The position numbers and the translations under genes were made by a program. From positions 1 to 64,000 of the forward strand of contig DYJA01000012.1 in assembly GCA_020723345.1 (NCBI GenBank): a stretch of DNA of 64,000 bases, given 5' to 3'. This DNA is from Candidatus Aquidulcis sp. (lineage in GTDB: Bacteria > Chloroflexota > Anaerolineae > UBA4142). Below the pieces are notes generated by a model. It did not search any database, was not told the origin of the DNA, and worked only from the letters and a program-made list of their open reading frames with translations. Position 1 is the stretch's first letter. The number at the start of each line of letters is the position of its first letter. Below are positions 1 through 8,581 of this stretch, one piece after another.

Positions 1-11
1 CGCCCGTCGCA

Positions 12-32
12 GCGCGAGCCAGCGGCTCGCGC
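12..32. repeat. short palindromic repeat (gagcc/ggctc type)
   Basis: A perfect 9-bp inverted repeat GCGCGAGCC/GGCTCGCGC with a 3-base loop. Its core, gagcc-rich arms around an agc loop, recurs as a tandem 27-bp unit at 60367-60420, so it is probably one copy of a dispersed repeat family. No gene overlaps it. Confidence 0.6.
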
Positions 33-68
33 AACCGTCCATTTTCAGGAGAGCGGAGCGAGAAATCT

Positions 69-96
69 CCGACGGGAAACCGAGATTTCCCGTCGG
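69..96. repeat. hairpin repeat downstream of the receiver-GGDEF gene
   Basis: An 11-bp perfect inverted repeat (CCGACGGGAAA and its complement) around a 6-base loop. It lies about 55 bases past the stop of the minus-strand gene at 150. It lacks a clear T-run, so it could be either a repeat element or a weak terminator. Confidence 0.5.
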
Positions 97-98
97 CA

Positions 99-118
99 TC
101 CTTCGACTTTGCTCAGGA
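99..118. repeat. dispersed 20-bp repeat, copy 1
   Basis: The imperfect palindrome TCCTTCGACTTTGCTCAGGA. Related copies in either orientation occur at 10543-10562, 20232-20251 (inside a coding sequence) and, as a 30-bp variant, 28047-28076 (inside a coding sequence). Confidence 0.7.
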
Positions 119-149
119 CGCCTCCTCGAATTGACAATGGCGGTACAGA

Positions 150-1568
150 TCATGCGTAGACGATTTGGTTCGCGCCGCGATAACGCGCGGCGCGTTGCGC
201 TTCTTGCGACAGCGCGAGCAAGTCGAAAATCGAAGCGCAATTGTCGCGCGGGTAAGAGCACACGCCGAGCGTGGCGGTGATTTGCACCGGGCTGGGCGCG
301 TTGGGCATTTGAATCGCGGCGATCCCGGCGCGCAGACGTTCCGCCACCGTTTTGGCGCCGGCGTTTTCGGTCATCAGCAACAGGATCGCAAACGCGTCGC
401 CCTCGTACCGTCCGATCAGATCGATGGAGCGCACAACGTTCGCGCACACGTTGGCGACTTCGCGTAGAACGTGATTGCCAAAGGTGTGACCGCACTTGAG
501 GTTGATGCTCGCCAGATCGTCGACGTCGACGATGAGCGCGGTGATCGGCTGATCGTACCGCCAACTGCGGCGGAATTCGCGGTCTGCCAATTCCAAAAAG
601 AGTTCGCGTTTGAGCATCCCGGTCGTCGGATCGGTGGCGACTAGCCGAGCGTTTTCTTCGCGCACCCGCGCGAGTTCGAGCGCGAGGACGCCGAGCGCGG
701 CGATCAATTCCAACTGCGCGAGGCGCGCGCTGTCCACCGACCCCGCCGCAAGTGGATAGACGATCAGCGCGCCGCGGGGCTGATTTTGCGCGAGCAAGGG
801 CACGCCGACGGCGTGCTGCGCGGCCGCCGCCGCCGATTCGGGCGGCGGCGAAGCGACGATGGTTCTGCCCTCGGCGATGACGCGCGCGGTAAAGTTATCG
901 CCGAGCCGCGCGGCAAGATCGAGTGTGGCGGCTTCTTGATTGGCAAAGCCATGCACGCCCGAGACTTGCAATTCTGCGCTGGAGCGGGCGAGGAGGACAA
1001 CGCCGTACGGCGCGTGCGCGATTTGCGCGCCCGCGGCGGAAAGCATTTGCATGGTCACGCTTAGCGGCTGAGTGAGGACGGCTTCGACCAGTTGACGGAG
1101 CAGGATCGTCGCGAGCGCGTCCGATTCGGGCGCGGCGGGATGCGATGGCGGCGCGGCGGGTTCGGGCGCGGGGCGGTGCCGCACCTGGGTTTCGTAGGCG
1201 CGCGTGATCGCATCGCCCAGTTGCGCGAAATCGTTCAGCGGCTTTTGAAAGTACACGAACGCGCCTTCTTGCATGCCCTCTTCGGCGAGGGGCACTGAAT
1301 TGGCGTCGCAGAAGAGAATAACGGGCGTCGCCGCATGTCGCTTTTTGATCGCGCGCAAAATCTGCAAACCATCGATCAGAGGCGCCGTGACGCCGACGGT
1401 TACCACATCGAACTCTTTGGGCACAAAGCGCGCGAGCAGATCGGCGCCATCGTTCGCGACGGTGACATTGAAGCCGAGTTGTTCGAGCGAGTAGCGCACA
1501 AAGACGCAAAAGGCGGCGTCCGCATCCGCCAAGAGGATTCGAATTTTCCGCGAGCCAGGATAATCCAT
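150..1568 (-). CDS. receiver-GAF-GGDEF signalling protein, both signalling motifs degenerate
   Basis: A 472-residue cytoplasmic protein. Residues 8-128 have a response-regulator receiver fold with the conserved Lys (FQKPL near 109). Where the phosphoacceptor Asp is expected (family pattern DxxLLD..MPxxDG) the sequence is DVVTVGVTAPLIDG, so that position is Gly59. Residues about 155-305 look like a GAF domain, followed by a GGDEF domain from about 315 to the end. Its signature reads YEGDAF instead of GGDEF, losing the first Gly and the catalytic Glu. From family knowledge both changes should abolish phosphotransfer and diguanylate cyclase activity, so a scaffold or ligand-sensing role is inferred. 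The start has a GGTGAGG ribosome site 9-10 bases upstream. It is transcribed divergently from the Ser/Thr kinase. Confidence 0.85.
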   Translation of the reverse strand: MDYPGSRKIRILLADADAAFCVFVRYSLEQLGFNVTVANDGADLLARFVPKEFDVVTVGVTAPLIDGLQILRAIKKRHAATPVILFCDANSVPLAEEGMQEGAFVYFQKPLNDFAQLGDAITRAYETQVRHRPAPEPAAPPSHPAAPESDALATILLRQLVEAVLTQPLSVTMQMLSAAGAQIAHAPYGVVLLARSSAELQVSGVHGFANQEAATLDLAARLGDNFTARVIAEGRTIVASPPPESAAAAAQHAVGVPLLAQNQPRGALIVYPLAAGSVDSARLAQLELIAALGVLALELARVREENARLVATDPTTGMLKRELFLELADREFRRSWRYDQPITALIVDVDDLASINLKCGHTFGNHVLREVANVCANVVRSIDLIGRYEGDAFAILLLMTENAGAKTVAERLRAGIAAIQMPNAPSPVQITATLGVCSYPRDNCASIFDLLALSQEAQRAARYRGANQIVYA

Positions 1569-1590
1569 TCGGTTTGCCTCACCTGCGCTG

Positions 1591-1619
1591 ATTATACACC
1601 AAAACGCCGGAAGCGTAAA
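1591..1619 (-). promoter_or_regulatory. sigma70-type promoter for the receiver-GGDEF gene
   Basis: On the minus strand TTTACG (1614-1619), a 17-base spacer and a perfect TATAAT (1591-1596). The predicted start of transcription lies about 15 bases before the ATG at 1568, giving a very short leader that just holds the ribosome site. Confidence 0.6.
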
Positions 1620-1645
1620 TTGGGCTTTTCTTTTTTGGGTAGTGG

Positions 1646-1654
1646 TGTTATAAT
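1646..1654 (+). promoter_or_regulatory. extended -10 promoter upstream of the Ser/Thr kinase
   Basis: TGTTATAAT forms an extended -10 element (TGn plus a perfect TATAAT at 1649-1654). The -35 region is poor, as is usual for this class. It would leave a leader of about 140 bases before the kinase at 1805. A second, weaker candidate is TTGGCA-N16-CATAAT within 1711-1740. Confidence 0.45.
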
Positions 1655-1804
1655 AGCGGCAGTTCAGTATGCGTACGCGTTCTCGAGTTCCATGCGCACT
1701 GGTAGATATATTGGCAGTTGCCCGGAGCAGAGCATAATCGCACTCCGTAGCCAGGATCGGATATGCTAAGGGTAGTATGATCGGTCTACAGAGGTTATGT
1801 TTCT

Positions 1805-3076
1805 ATGCCAATTGAGCTGGATCGAGAGATTGGTCCCTATCGCATCGTTAGTCAAATCGGGCGGGGCGGCATGGCAACGGTCTACAAAGCGTACCAAGCC
1901 CCGCTGGATCGCTTTGTGGCGCTCAAAGTTCCGCACACCGATTTTCAAGCCAATCCCGACTTTTTGTCCAGTTTCAAGCGCGAGACCCGGATCATCGCCA
2001 AACTGGATCACCCCAATATCGTCCCCATTTACGATGTCAGCGAGTTTGAGGGCACGCCGTTCCTCGTTATGCGTTTTGTGGATGGGCAAACGCTGCGCGA
2101 GTTTTTAACCAAGTACAAAAAGCCCGTTCGCCTCGCGACGATTTTGATGATCATGCGCGCGGTGACGAGCGCGCTGGCGTACGCGCACCAAAAGTCGGTT
2201 TTGCACCGCGATGTCAAGCCGTCGAACATTTTGTTGGGAAACGACGGCAACGTCTACTTGATGGATTTTGGCTTGGCGCGCATCGTCGCCGAAGCCGATC
2301 TCACCTTGTCGCGCGATCGCGTCGTCGGCACCCCGACGTATATTTCTCCCGAACAGGCAAAGGGCGAACCGCTGGATGAGCGCACCGACATCTATTCGCT
2401 CGGCGTCGTCCTGTACGAATTGTTGACGGCGCGGGTGCCGTTCACCGGCGAAAGACCCAGCGTGGTCGTCTATCATCATATTTCCACACCGCCGCCGCCG
2501 CCGACCAAAATCAACGCGGACATTTCGCCGCGCATCGAGCAGGTGGTTCTCAAAGCGCTTGCCAAGGATCGCAAGGATCGCTTTGCCAACGCGATGGCGA
2601 TGATGCAGGCGCTCCAAGAAGCTGCCGCGCCCGAGGTCAAGTCCGCGCAACCTTCCGCCGTTTCCGAAGTGGAGCCGACGGTGGTGGGCGTCTCGAAGGA
2701 AAAGTTGAGCCCGGCGGAAGCATTCGCCAAGCCGACGCGCCAACTCTGGTCGCCGAGTGGGTGCTTGCTGGGGCTGTCGCTCTTGATTCTCGTCTCTGAA
2801 CTGATCTTTTTTTTCCCGGCGATCCGTTCCGAACTTCGCAACTTGCTGATCGCGCTCAGTTCTTCGGGCGGTCAGGATTCTCATTCCGATTTGCTCCGCA
2901 TTATCCTGGGTACTCTTTCCGCGTACATTGCGACGTTGAGCACTCATATCCTCTTGAGCAAATTGCGGCAACGACTGCCCGGCGTCGCGTTCTTTTTTGC
3001 CGTGGCGTTTGGCGTCACGTTGTTCATTGCGTTGACTTTGGGCGTGCTGGTGCTTTTGCTGTTGAATGTGCTGTAG
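1805..3076 (+). CDS. membrane-anchored Ser/Thr protein kinase (PknB type)
   Basis: A 423-residue Hanks-type kinase. The catalytic domain covers about residues 10-275: glycine loop GRGGMATVY (19-27), ATP-binding Lys41, catalytic loop HRDVKPSN (134-141), DFG (154-156) and a TPTYISPEQ activation segment. All key residues are present, so it should be active. An Ala/Pro/Val-rich linker leads to three hydrophobic segments (about 315-340, 365-385, 395-420). These anchor the kinase domain on the cytoplasmic side with no PASTA or other sensory domain outside. Substrates cannot be read from the sequence. It is divergent from the receiver-GGDEF gene and ends in a strong hairpin terminator. Confidence 0.93.
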   Translation: MPIELDREIGPYRIVSQIGRGGMATVYKAYQAPLDRFVALKVPHTDFQANPDFLSSFKRETRIIAKLDHPNIVPIYDVSEFEGTPFLVMRFVDGQTLREFLTKYKKPVRLATILMIMRAVTSALAYAHQKSVLHRDVKPSNILLGNDGNVYLMDFGLARIVAEADLTLSRDRVVGTPTYISPEQAKGEPLDERTDIYSLGVVLYELLTARVPFTGERPSVVVYHHISTPPPPPTKINADISPRIEQVVLKALAKDRKDRFANAMAMMQALQEAAAPEVKSAQPSAVSEVEPTVVGVSKEKLSPAEAFAKPTRQLWSPSGCLLGLSLLILVSELIFFFPAIRSELRNLLIALSSSGGQDSHSDLLRIILGTLSAYIATLSTHILLSKLRQRLPGVAFFFAVAFGVTLFIALTLGVLVLLLLNVL

Positions 3077-3098
3077 AATTATCCGTCTTGGTAAATAG

Positions 3099-3128
3099 AA
3101 AACCGTCGGAATTCATCCGACGGTTTTT
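3099..3128. terminator. bidirectional intrinsic terminator between kinase and tRNA-Lys
   Basis: A 12-bp stem (AAAACCGTCGGA and complement) with a 5-base loop. It is followed by a T-run on the plus strand and by TTTT on the minus strand, so it can end both the kinase transcript and the converging tRNA transcript. Confidence 0.85.
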
Positions 3129-3131
3129 GTT

Positions 3132-3207
3132 TGGTGAGCCGCCAGGGACTCGAACCCTGAACCTAATGATTAAGAGTCATTTGCTCTGCCAATTGAGCTA
3201 GCGGCCC
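3132..3207 (-). tRNA. tRNA-Lys, anticodon CTT, CCA encoded
   Basis: The minus strand folds as a standard cloverleaf: acceptor GGGCCGC/GCGGCTC with one G-T pair, a D-arm GCTC/GAGC, anticodon stem AATGA/TCATT with loop CTCTTAA (anticodon CTT, reading AAG), and a T-arm CAGGG/CCCTG with loop TTCGAGT. The discriminator is A and the 3' CCA is encoded in the DNA (3132-3134). Confidence 0.95.
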
Positions 3208-3270
3208 GTTCTCAGGCGGGCGCTATCATAGCACGATTAGCGCGTCTTGGCAAATTCGCAGGCGACGCGA

Positions 3271-4224
3271 CTAACCAGATGCCGCCAACGCCAAAATTTT
3301 GCGCGCGGCAAGATCGTCGGTCACCAGCAGATTGAGATAGCGACCGCGCAGCGCGCCCAGGATCGCTTCGGCTTTGGCTTCGCCGCCCGCGACCGCGATT
3401 ACCGTTTCGATCTTTTGCAGCGTCTTGATGCCGATGCCAATCGCGCGGTGATTCAATTCCACGTCGAGCAAATTCCCCGCACAATCGAAGAATTGCCCGC
3501 ACATGTGCCCGACCGCGCCTTGCTCTTTGACGCGCGCGAGTTCGCGCTCGTTGAGATAGCCGCTCCAAATCAAACTCGATACGTCGGGACCGGGCGCGCC
3601 GATCCCCAGCAGCGCGAGGTGCGCTTTGCGCGCCAGCGCGAGCAAGTCGTAGATTTGCGTTGACTGTACGAGCGCGTCGCGCGTGCGCGTGTCTTCCACC
3701 ACGAGCGGCACCGGCAAATAACGGTACTCGCCGCCGTAAATCTGCGCGATTTGCCGGATGAGTTCGGGACCATCAATTAGCGGATTGTTTGAGCCAAGCG
3801 CGCCGATGATCGGCACGACCATGATCGCGATTTTGCGCGTCGGGTGCAGCGCGGCGATCGTGCTTGCGAGCGAGCGTCCGTACGAAACGCCAAAGATCGT
3901 TCCATCTTTCAAGCGGCTGTCGATCACGCGCGCGGCGAGTACGCCCATGCCTCTGCGAATCTCTTCCTCGTCGCGTCCTTTGCCGATCAGCACGCGCGCC
4001 TCACGCAGATGAAACTTGGCAATCAGTTGTTGCTCCAGTTCTGGCGCGCGTTCCCACGCGTAATTGATCGAGATTTTGACAAGCCCCGTGTCCAACGCTT
4101 GCTGCAACAGACGCGACACCGTCGAACGCGACGCGTTGATGCGCCGTCCGATTTCCGCTTGCGTCAGATTTTGCTGATAGTAATAGCGCGCGACCTCGAC
4201 CAATAATTCCTCTTGATCGCTCAT
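3271..4224 (-). CDS. SorC/DeoR-family sugar-responsive transcriptional regulator
   Basis: A 317-residue regulator. The N-terminal helix-turn-helix includes LTQAEIGRRINASRSTVSRL (about 20-39). The rest is the SorC effector-binding domain, an isomerase-like fold that in this family binds phosphorylated sugars (markers GVSYGRSLAS, DVSSLIWSG). The start is set by GGAG five bases before ATG 4224; an in-frame TTG 15 bases earlier has no ribosome site. It faces the ulaG-led operon across a 304-base gap with two promoters and a palindrome, the classic layout of a local regulator. It probably controls that operon in response to a pathway phosphosugar (inference). Confidence 0.9.
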   Translation of the reverse strand: MSDQEELLVEVARYYYQQNLTQAEIGRRINASRSTVSRLLQQALDTGLVKISINYAWERAPELEQQLIAKFHLREARVLIGKGRDEEEIRRGMGVLAARVIDSRLKDGTIFGVSYGRSLASTIAALHPTRKIAIMVVPIIGALGSNNPLIDGPELIRQIAQIYGGEYRYLPVPLVVEDTRTRDALVQSTQIYDLLALARKAHLALLGIGAPGPDVSSLIWSGYLNERELARVKEQGAVGHMCGQFFDCAGNLLDVELNHRAIGIGIKTLQKIETVIAVAGGEAKAEAILGALRGRYLNLLVTDDLAARKILALAASG

Positions 4225-4269
4225 TTTTTCTCCAATCAAGTGTTCGTTATCACGGACGATTTCCCATAT

Positions 4270-4299
4270 ATTCTACCAGAAATCCACTTTCTCTGTCAA
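4270..4299 (-). promoter_or_regulatory. sigma70 promoter for the SorC-type regulator
   Basis: On the minus strand a perfect TTGACA (4294-4299), an 18-base spacer and TAGAAT (4270-4275), about 45 bases upstream of the regulator start. The operator-like palindrome at 4321-4344 sits 21 bases upstream of the -35 box. Confidence 0.7.
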
Positions 4300-4320
4300 A
4301 TCACGCTTTCCGATATGCAC

Positions 4321-4344
4321 ATTTTCTCAATCTTGTGAGAAAAT
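4321..4344. promoter_or_regulatory. operator-like palindrome between divergent promoters
   Basis: A perfect 9-bp inverted repeat ATTTTCTCA-N6-TGAGAAAAT. It ends two bases before the -35 box of the ulaG promoter and lies between the two divergent -35 boxes. It is AT-rich in a GC-rich region. Its size and position suit a SorC-family dimer or tetramer site; binding is inferred. Confidence 0.65.
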
Positions 4345-4346
4345 TA

Positions 4347-4375
4347 TTGACGAGTGGCATTTTCTATCGTATATT
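4347..4375 (+). promoter_or_regulatory. sigma70 promoter for the ulaG operon
   Basis: TTGACG (4347-4352), exactly 17 bases, TATATT (4370-4375). Transcription would start near 4382, leaving a leader of about 147 bases that contains the paired repeats at 4415-4472. Confidence 0.75.
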
Positions 4376-4414
4376 ACGCGCAGTTCTTTCCTCCTCGCTT
4401 TTCTGCACGTTGCC

Positions 4415-4472
4415 AACCTTGCGAAGGTTGCGTCCCTTTCGGCGGCAGACAACTGACCAACCTTCGCAAGGA
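4415..4472. repeat. paired palindromic repeats in the ulaG leader
   Basis: Two small palindromes (AACCTTGCGAAGGTT at 4415-4429 and CCTTCGCAAGG at 4461-4471). They are also near reverse complements of each other (14 of 15 bases), so they can pair into one long hairpin in the leader RNA. They may be a dispersed repeat or a leader structure affecting expression. Confidence 0.6.
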
Positions 4473-4528
4473 TGCGCAATTGAATTTTCCCGCATCGAAT
4501 TCGCTCGGATTGCCATCAGGAGAACCCA

Positions 4529-5593
4529 ATGAGCAAGGTCAGTGATATAACGCGCGAATCTTGGATTCTGAGCACGTTTCCCGAATGGGGCACGTGGCTC
4601 AACGAAGAAATCGAACGCCAAGTCATCGCGCCGGGCACGTTCGCAATGTGGTGGCTCGGCTGTACCGGCATTTGGATCAAAACCGAAAACAGCACCAACC
4701 TCTGCATTGACTTGTGGGTCGGCACCGGCAAACGCTCCGGCAAAAATTCGTTGATGAATCCGCAGCATCAAATGCAGCGCATGTCGGGCTGCAAAAAACT
4801 CCAACCCAATTTGCGAAACGTCCCCTGTGTGCTCGATCCGTTCGCGATCAAAAACATCGACGCGGTCATCGCGACGCACGATCACGCCGATCACATCGAC
4901 GCGAACGTCGCTGCCGCGGTCATCCAAAATTGCGCCGCGTCCGTCCCATTCATCGGACCGAAAGCGTGCGTCGAGTTGTGGACGAGTTGGGGTGTCCCCG
5001 CCGAACGCTGCGTCACCGTCAAACCCGGTGATGTCGTGAAAATCAAAGACGCCGAACTGATCGCGCTCGATTCGTTCGACCGCACCGCGTTGGTGACCGC
5101 GCCGGTCGGCGTGACGCTCGCGGGAAAACTTCCGCCAGAAATGGACGACAAGGCGGTAAATTATCTCGTCAAAACGCCGGGCGGCAGTTTGTATCACAGC
5201 GGCGATTCGCACTATTCGAATTATTACGCCAAGCACGGGAACGATCACACAATCGACGTCGCGCTCGGCGCGTTCGGCGAAAATCCGCGCGGCATCACCG
5301 ACAAGATGACGGCGGTCGATATTTTGCGGATGGCGGAAGCGCTGCGCGCCAAGGTCGTCATCCCGATTCATCACGACATCTGGACCAACTTTCAAGCCGA
5401 CCCGCAAGAAATTCTCGTGTTGTGGAAAATGCGAAATCATCGTTTACAGTACCAATTCAAACCGTTCATCTGGCAAGTCGGTGGCAAATTCGTCTTTCCC
5501 TGCGACAAAGACAAACTCGAATATCACTATCCGCGCGGCTTTGACGATGCGTTTGAAGGCGAACCCGATCTGCCGTTCAAGTCATTCCTATAA
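4529..5593 (+). CDS. ulaG: L-ascorbate-6-phosphate lactonase UlaG
   Basis: A 354-residue metallo-beta-lactamase-fold hydrolase, the same length as Escherichia coli UlaG and recognisably similar throughout. The start [20 protein letters not shown] region, the metal motif THDHADHID (HDHADH at 117-122), [15 protein letters not shown] and the C-terminal FKSFL are all shared. In the family it opens the lactone ring of L-ascorbate 6-phosphate to 3-keto-L-gulonate 6-phosphate in the cytoplasm, using a metal. It is first in the operon behind a good promoter, divergent from the SorC-type regulator, and ulaD and ulaE follow downstream. AGGAG lies about 8 bases before the ATG. Confidence 0.95.
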   Translation: MSKVSDITRESWILSTFPEWGTWLNEEIERQVIAPGTFAMWWLGCTGIWIKTENSTNLCIDLWVGTGKRSGKNSLMNPQHQMQRMSGCKKLQPNLRNVPCVLDPFAIKNIDAVIATHDHADHIDANVAAAVIQNCAASVPFIGPKACVELWTSWGVPAERCVTVKPGDVVKIKDAELIALDSFDRTALVTAPVGVTLAGKLPPEMDDKAVNYLVKTPGGSLYHSGDSHYSNYYAKHGNDHTIDVALGAFGENPRGITDKMTAVDILRMAEALRAKVVIPIHHDIWTNFQADPQEILVLWKMRNHRLQYQFKPFIWQVGGKFVFPCDKDKLEYHYPRGFDDAFEGEPDLPFKSFL

Positions 5594-5612
5594 GTATCGA
5601 GGTTGGAAATGC

Positions 5613-5700
5613 GGTGTCAACGAATGAAGGAACGAATAAACGAATATCGCGCGCTGCGTGGGCGTTTCATTCGTTTATTCGTTGAACATTCGTTGACACC
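5613..5700. repeat. long hairpin of opposed short words (STRR-like)
   Basis: Left arm 5613-5645 (words such as acgaat and aacgaat) and right arm 5669-5700 are near-perfect reverse complements over 32-33 bases, around a GC-rich 23-base loop. It sits between ulaG and the substrate-binding protein gene. It could also lower read-through between them. Confidence 0.8.
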
Positions 5701-5816
5701 GATTCCCACTCGTGCGCGATTCGAAGAAAGGAGGAGGTGGAGTTGTAGCGATTTTTTGTGAGTTGACGATTGCCCCCATGGTTTAGCCGAATCCCCAGTC
5801 CTCGATGGAGAGAAAA

Positions 5817-8567
5817 ATGAAAACAATGTTTCGATTACTCATCGCGATTACGTTGCTCGGTATGTTGGTGACCGCGTGCGGCGCGCCCGCCGAGCCGACC
5901 AAAGCGCCCAGCGCGCCCGCGCAGACGACCAAAGCCCCTGCGCCGACCCAGGCGATTGTCGTGCCGCCGGGACAAGCCGCGCAACCCACCAAAGCGCCGG
6001 AGCCGACCAAAGCCGCCGCGCCCGCGCAACCCGGCGAATCGCCGTACAAAAAGTACGCGGGCGCCAAAATCGTCGTTTCGTGGCCCTCGCTGTCGCACTT
6101 TCAATTCGCCGCGAAAATGATCCCCGATTTTGAAAAGGAAACCGGGATCAAGGTGGAAGTCGATTTCACCGAGTACGCCAAACTGAAAGACAAACAAATT
6201 CTCGAACTGAGCAAGCCGACCGGCGATTACGACGTCGTCGCGTGGACGGTGTTCGAAAAAGGCGAGTACGTCGCGAAAGGGCTGCTCGCGCCGTTGTCGC
6301 AGTACTTTGCGATGCCCGCGCTGGTCGATCCCGATTACGATCCCGACGACATCGTGGCAGGTTACCTGCAATCCGGTTCAGTCGTCGGCGGCAAAAAGGG
6401 GTATATGCCGGGCGTGACCGGCGGATTGTACGGCGTCCCCTTCGGGCCCGAGACGAGCATCCTCGCGTACCGCAAAGACATCTTTGAGCAGAACAAGTTG
6501 AAGGTGCCGGAGACGTACGACGAATTGCTGCAAACCGCGGATTGGATCAGCAAGAACGTGCCGAACATGAAGGGCATCGCGTCGCGCGGCGCGTCGGGTC
6601 ACCAGATCGTCCACGCGTACTTGCTGCACCTCAGCCCGCTCGGCGGCGCGATCTTTGACGACAAGTGGAATCCGGTGTTCAACAACGAAACCGGTGTCAA
6701 AGCCGCCGAGACGTTGAAAAAGATCATGGACAACGCGCAGCCAGGCGTCACCAGCGCCGACTTTGGCGCAGAGACGAACGCTTTCTTGCAAGGGCAGACC
6801 GCGATGTTCTTGGACGCGCACAAGATCGCCGCGATGAGCCGCGATCCAAAGCAATCGAAGATTGACGGCAAGGTCGGCTACGCGCTGCACCCGAAAGACA
6901 AGACGGGCTTGTCGGAAACCGGCGGGCAAGCGATGGGCATTGCCGCGAATTCGAAGAAGAAGGAAGCCGCGTTCTTGTTCATCCAATGGATGACCTCGAA
7001 AAAAGCCGATAAGAAAATCGTCGAGTTGGGCGGTGACGCGATCCGCAAATCCACCTACAACGATCCGGAACTGCAAAAGAAATTCCCCGAATACCCGGTC
7101 ATCTTGAAACAACTCGAGTTTGCGAATCCGGACTGGCGCCCGTTGATCCCAGAATGGCAATCGATCAACGCGCCGATCCTCGGCGTCGAGTTGTCGGAAT
7201 TTGCGACCGGCAAAAAGACGGCGAAGCAAGCGCTGGACGACGCCGCGAATAAAGTGCGCGCAGAAATGGATCGCGCGGGCTATTACTCGTTCGGCGCGAA
7301 CACGTACAAAAAGTACGCGGGCGCCAAAATCGTCGTTTCGTGGCCCTCGTTGTCACACTTTCAGTTCGCCGCGAAAATGATCCCCGATTTCGAAAAGGAA
7401 ACCGGGATCAAGGTGGAAGTTGATTTCACCGAGTACGCCAAACTGAAAGACAAACAGATTCTTGAACTAAGTAAGCCGGCCGGCGATTACGACGTCGTCG
7501 CCTGGACGGTGTTCGAAAAGGGCGAGTACGTCGCCAAGGGCATGCTCGCGCCGATGTCGCAGTACTTTGCGATGCCCGCGCTCGTCGATCCTAATTACGA
7601 TCCCGATGACATTACCAAAGCGTTTATGTACTCGGGCGCAGTCGTCGGCGGGAAGAAGGGCTACTTGGCGGGACCAACGCAAGCGTTGTACGGCGTCCCC
7701 TTCGGGCCCGAGACGAGCATCCTCGCGTACCGCAAAGACATCTTCGAGCAGAACAAGTTGAAGGTGCCGGAGACGTACGACGAATTGCTGCAAACCGCCG
7801 AATGGATCAGCAAGAATGTGCCGAACATGAAAGGTATCGCGTCGCGCGGCGCGTCGGGTCACCAGATCGTGCATGCGTATCTGCTGCACCTCAGCCCGCT
7901 CGGCGGCGCGATTTTCGACGACAAGTGGAATCCGGTCGTGAACGACGCGACGGGCGTCAAAGCCGCCGAGACATTGAAGAAGATCATGGACAACGCGCAG
8001 CCAGGCGTCAACACGGCTGATTTCGGCGCGGAGACGAATGCTTTCTTGCAAGGGAACGTCGCGATGTTTGTCGACGCGCACAAGATCGCCGCGATGAGCC
8101 GCGACCCGAAGCAGTCGAAGATCGACGGCAAGGTCGGCTACGCGCTGCACCCGAAAGACAAGACGTGTCTTTCGGAAACCGGCGGGCAAGCGATGGGCAT
8201 CGCCGCGAATTCGAAGAAGAAGGAAGCCGCGTTCTTGTTCATCCAGTGGATGACTTCGAAAGCGCAAGATAAAAAAGTTGTCGAGTTGGGTGGCGATCCG
8301 ATTCGCAAGTCCACGTTTGGCGATCCGGCGCTCCAAGCAAAATTCCCCGAATATCCGGTGATCGTCAAGCAGTTGGAATGTGCGAACATGGATTGGCGAC
8401 CGCTGATCCCGGAATGGCAAGGCATCAATGCGCCGATCCTGGGCGTCGAGTTGTCGGAGTTTGCGACCGGCAAAAAGACCGCGAAGCAAGCGTTGGACGA
8501 CGCCGCGAAGAAAATCCGCGCCGAGATGGAACGCGCGGGCTACTATGGTTGGGTCGTCGCAAAGTAG
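5817..8567 (+). CDS. tandem-duplicated sugar ABC substrate-binding lipoprotein
   Basis: A 916-residue lipoprotein. The signal peptide ends in a lipobox LVTAC (Cys21), followed by a Thr/Lys/Ala/Pro linker to about residue 76. Two near-identical family-1 solute-binding domains then follow, residues 77-496 and 497-916, with an exact period of 1260 bases. The ATG at 5817 is chosen because GGAGAG precedes it by 4-6 bases; an upstream in-frame ATG (5805) has no site. The copies differ by scattered silent changes, ruling out a simple collapse artefact. Amino-acid changes concentrate around copy residues 107-131 (QSGSVVGG..MPGVTGG against YSGAVVGG..LAGPTQA), just before the conserved YGVPFGPET pocket segment. 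A lipoprotein with two binding domains on one anchor is unusual for ABC importers. Two permeases follow; no ATPase gene is in the window, so a shared MsmK/UgpC-type ATPase is likely. Confidence 0.92.
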   Translation: MKTMFRLLIAITLLGMLVTACGAPAEPTKAPSAPAQTTKAPAPTQAIVVPPGQAAQPTKAPEPTKAAAPAQPGESPYKKYAGAKIVVSWPSLSHFQFAAKMIPDFEKETGIKVEVDFTEYAKLKDKQILELSKPTGDYDVVAWTVFEKGEYVAKGLLAPLSQYFAMPALVDPDYDPDDIVAGYLQSGSVVGGKKGYMPGVTGGLYGVPFGPETSILAYRKDIFEQNKLKVPETYDELLQTADWISKNVPNMKGIASRGASGHQIVHAYLLHLSPLGGAIFDDKWNPVFNNETGVKAAETLKKIMDNAQPGVTSADFGAETNAFLQGQTAMFLDAHKIAAMSRDPKQSKIDGKVGYALHPKDKTGLSETGGQAMGIAANSKKKEAAFLFIQWMTSKKADKKIVELGGDAIRKSTYNDPELQKKFPEYPVILKQLEFANPDWRPLIPEWQSINAPILGVELSEFATGKKTAKQALDDAANKVRAEMDRAGYYSFGANTYKKYAGAKIVVSWPSLSHFQFAAKMIPDFEKETGIKVEVDFTEYAKLKDKQILELSKPAGDYDVVAWTVFEKGEYVAKGMLAPMSQYFAMPALVDPNYDPDDITKAFMYSGAVVGGKKGYLAGPTQALYGVPFGPETSILAYRKDIFEQNKLKVPETYDELLQTAEWISKNVPNMKGIASRGASGHQIVHAYLLHLSPLGGAIFDDKWNPVVNDATGVKAAETLKKIMDNAQPGVNTADFGAETNAFLQGNVAMFVDAHKIAAMSRDPKQSKIDGKVGYALHPKDKTCLSETGGQAMGIAANSKKKEAAFLFIQWMTSKAQDKKVVELGGDPIRKSTFGDPALQAKFPEYPVIVKQLECANMDWRPLIPEWQGINAPILGVELSEFATGKKTAKQALDDAAKKIRAEMERAGYYGWVVAK

Positions 8568-8581
8568 ATCGGTACGGTCAC

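Noticed and set aside
6045..8567. Binding-protein duplication as an assembly artefact.
   Set aside because: The two units differ by many scattered silent bases and by a clustered set of replacements, which a false join of one unit would not give. Long reads would still be decisive.
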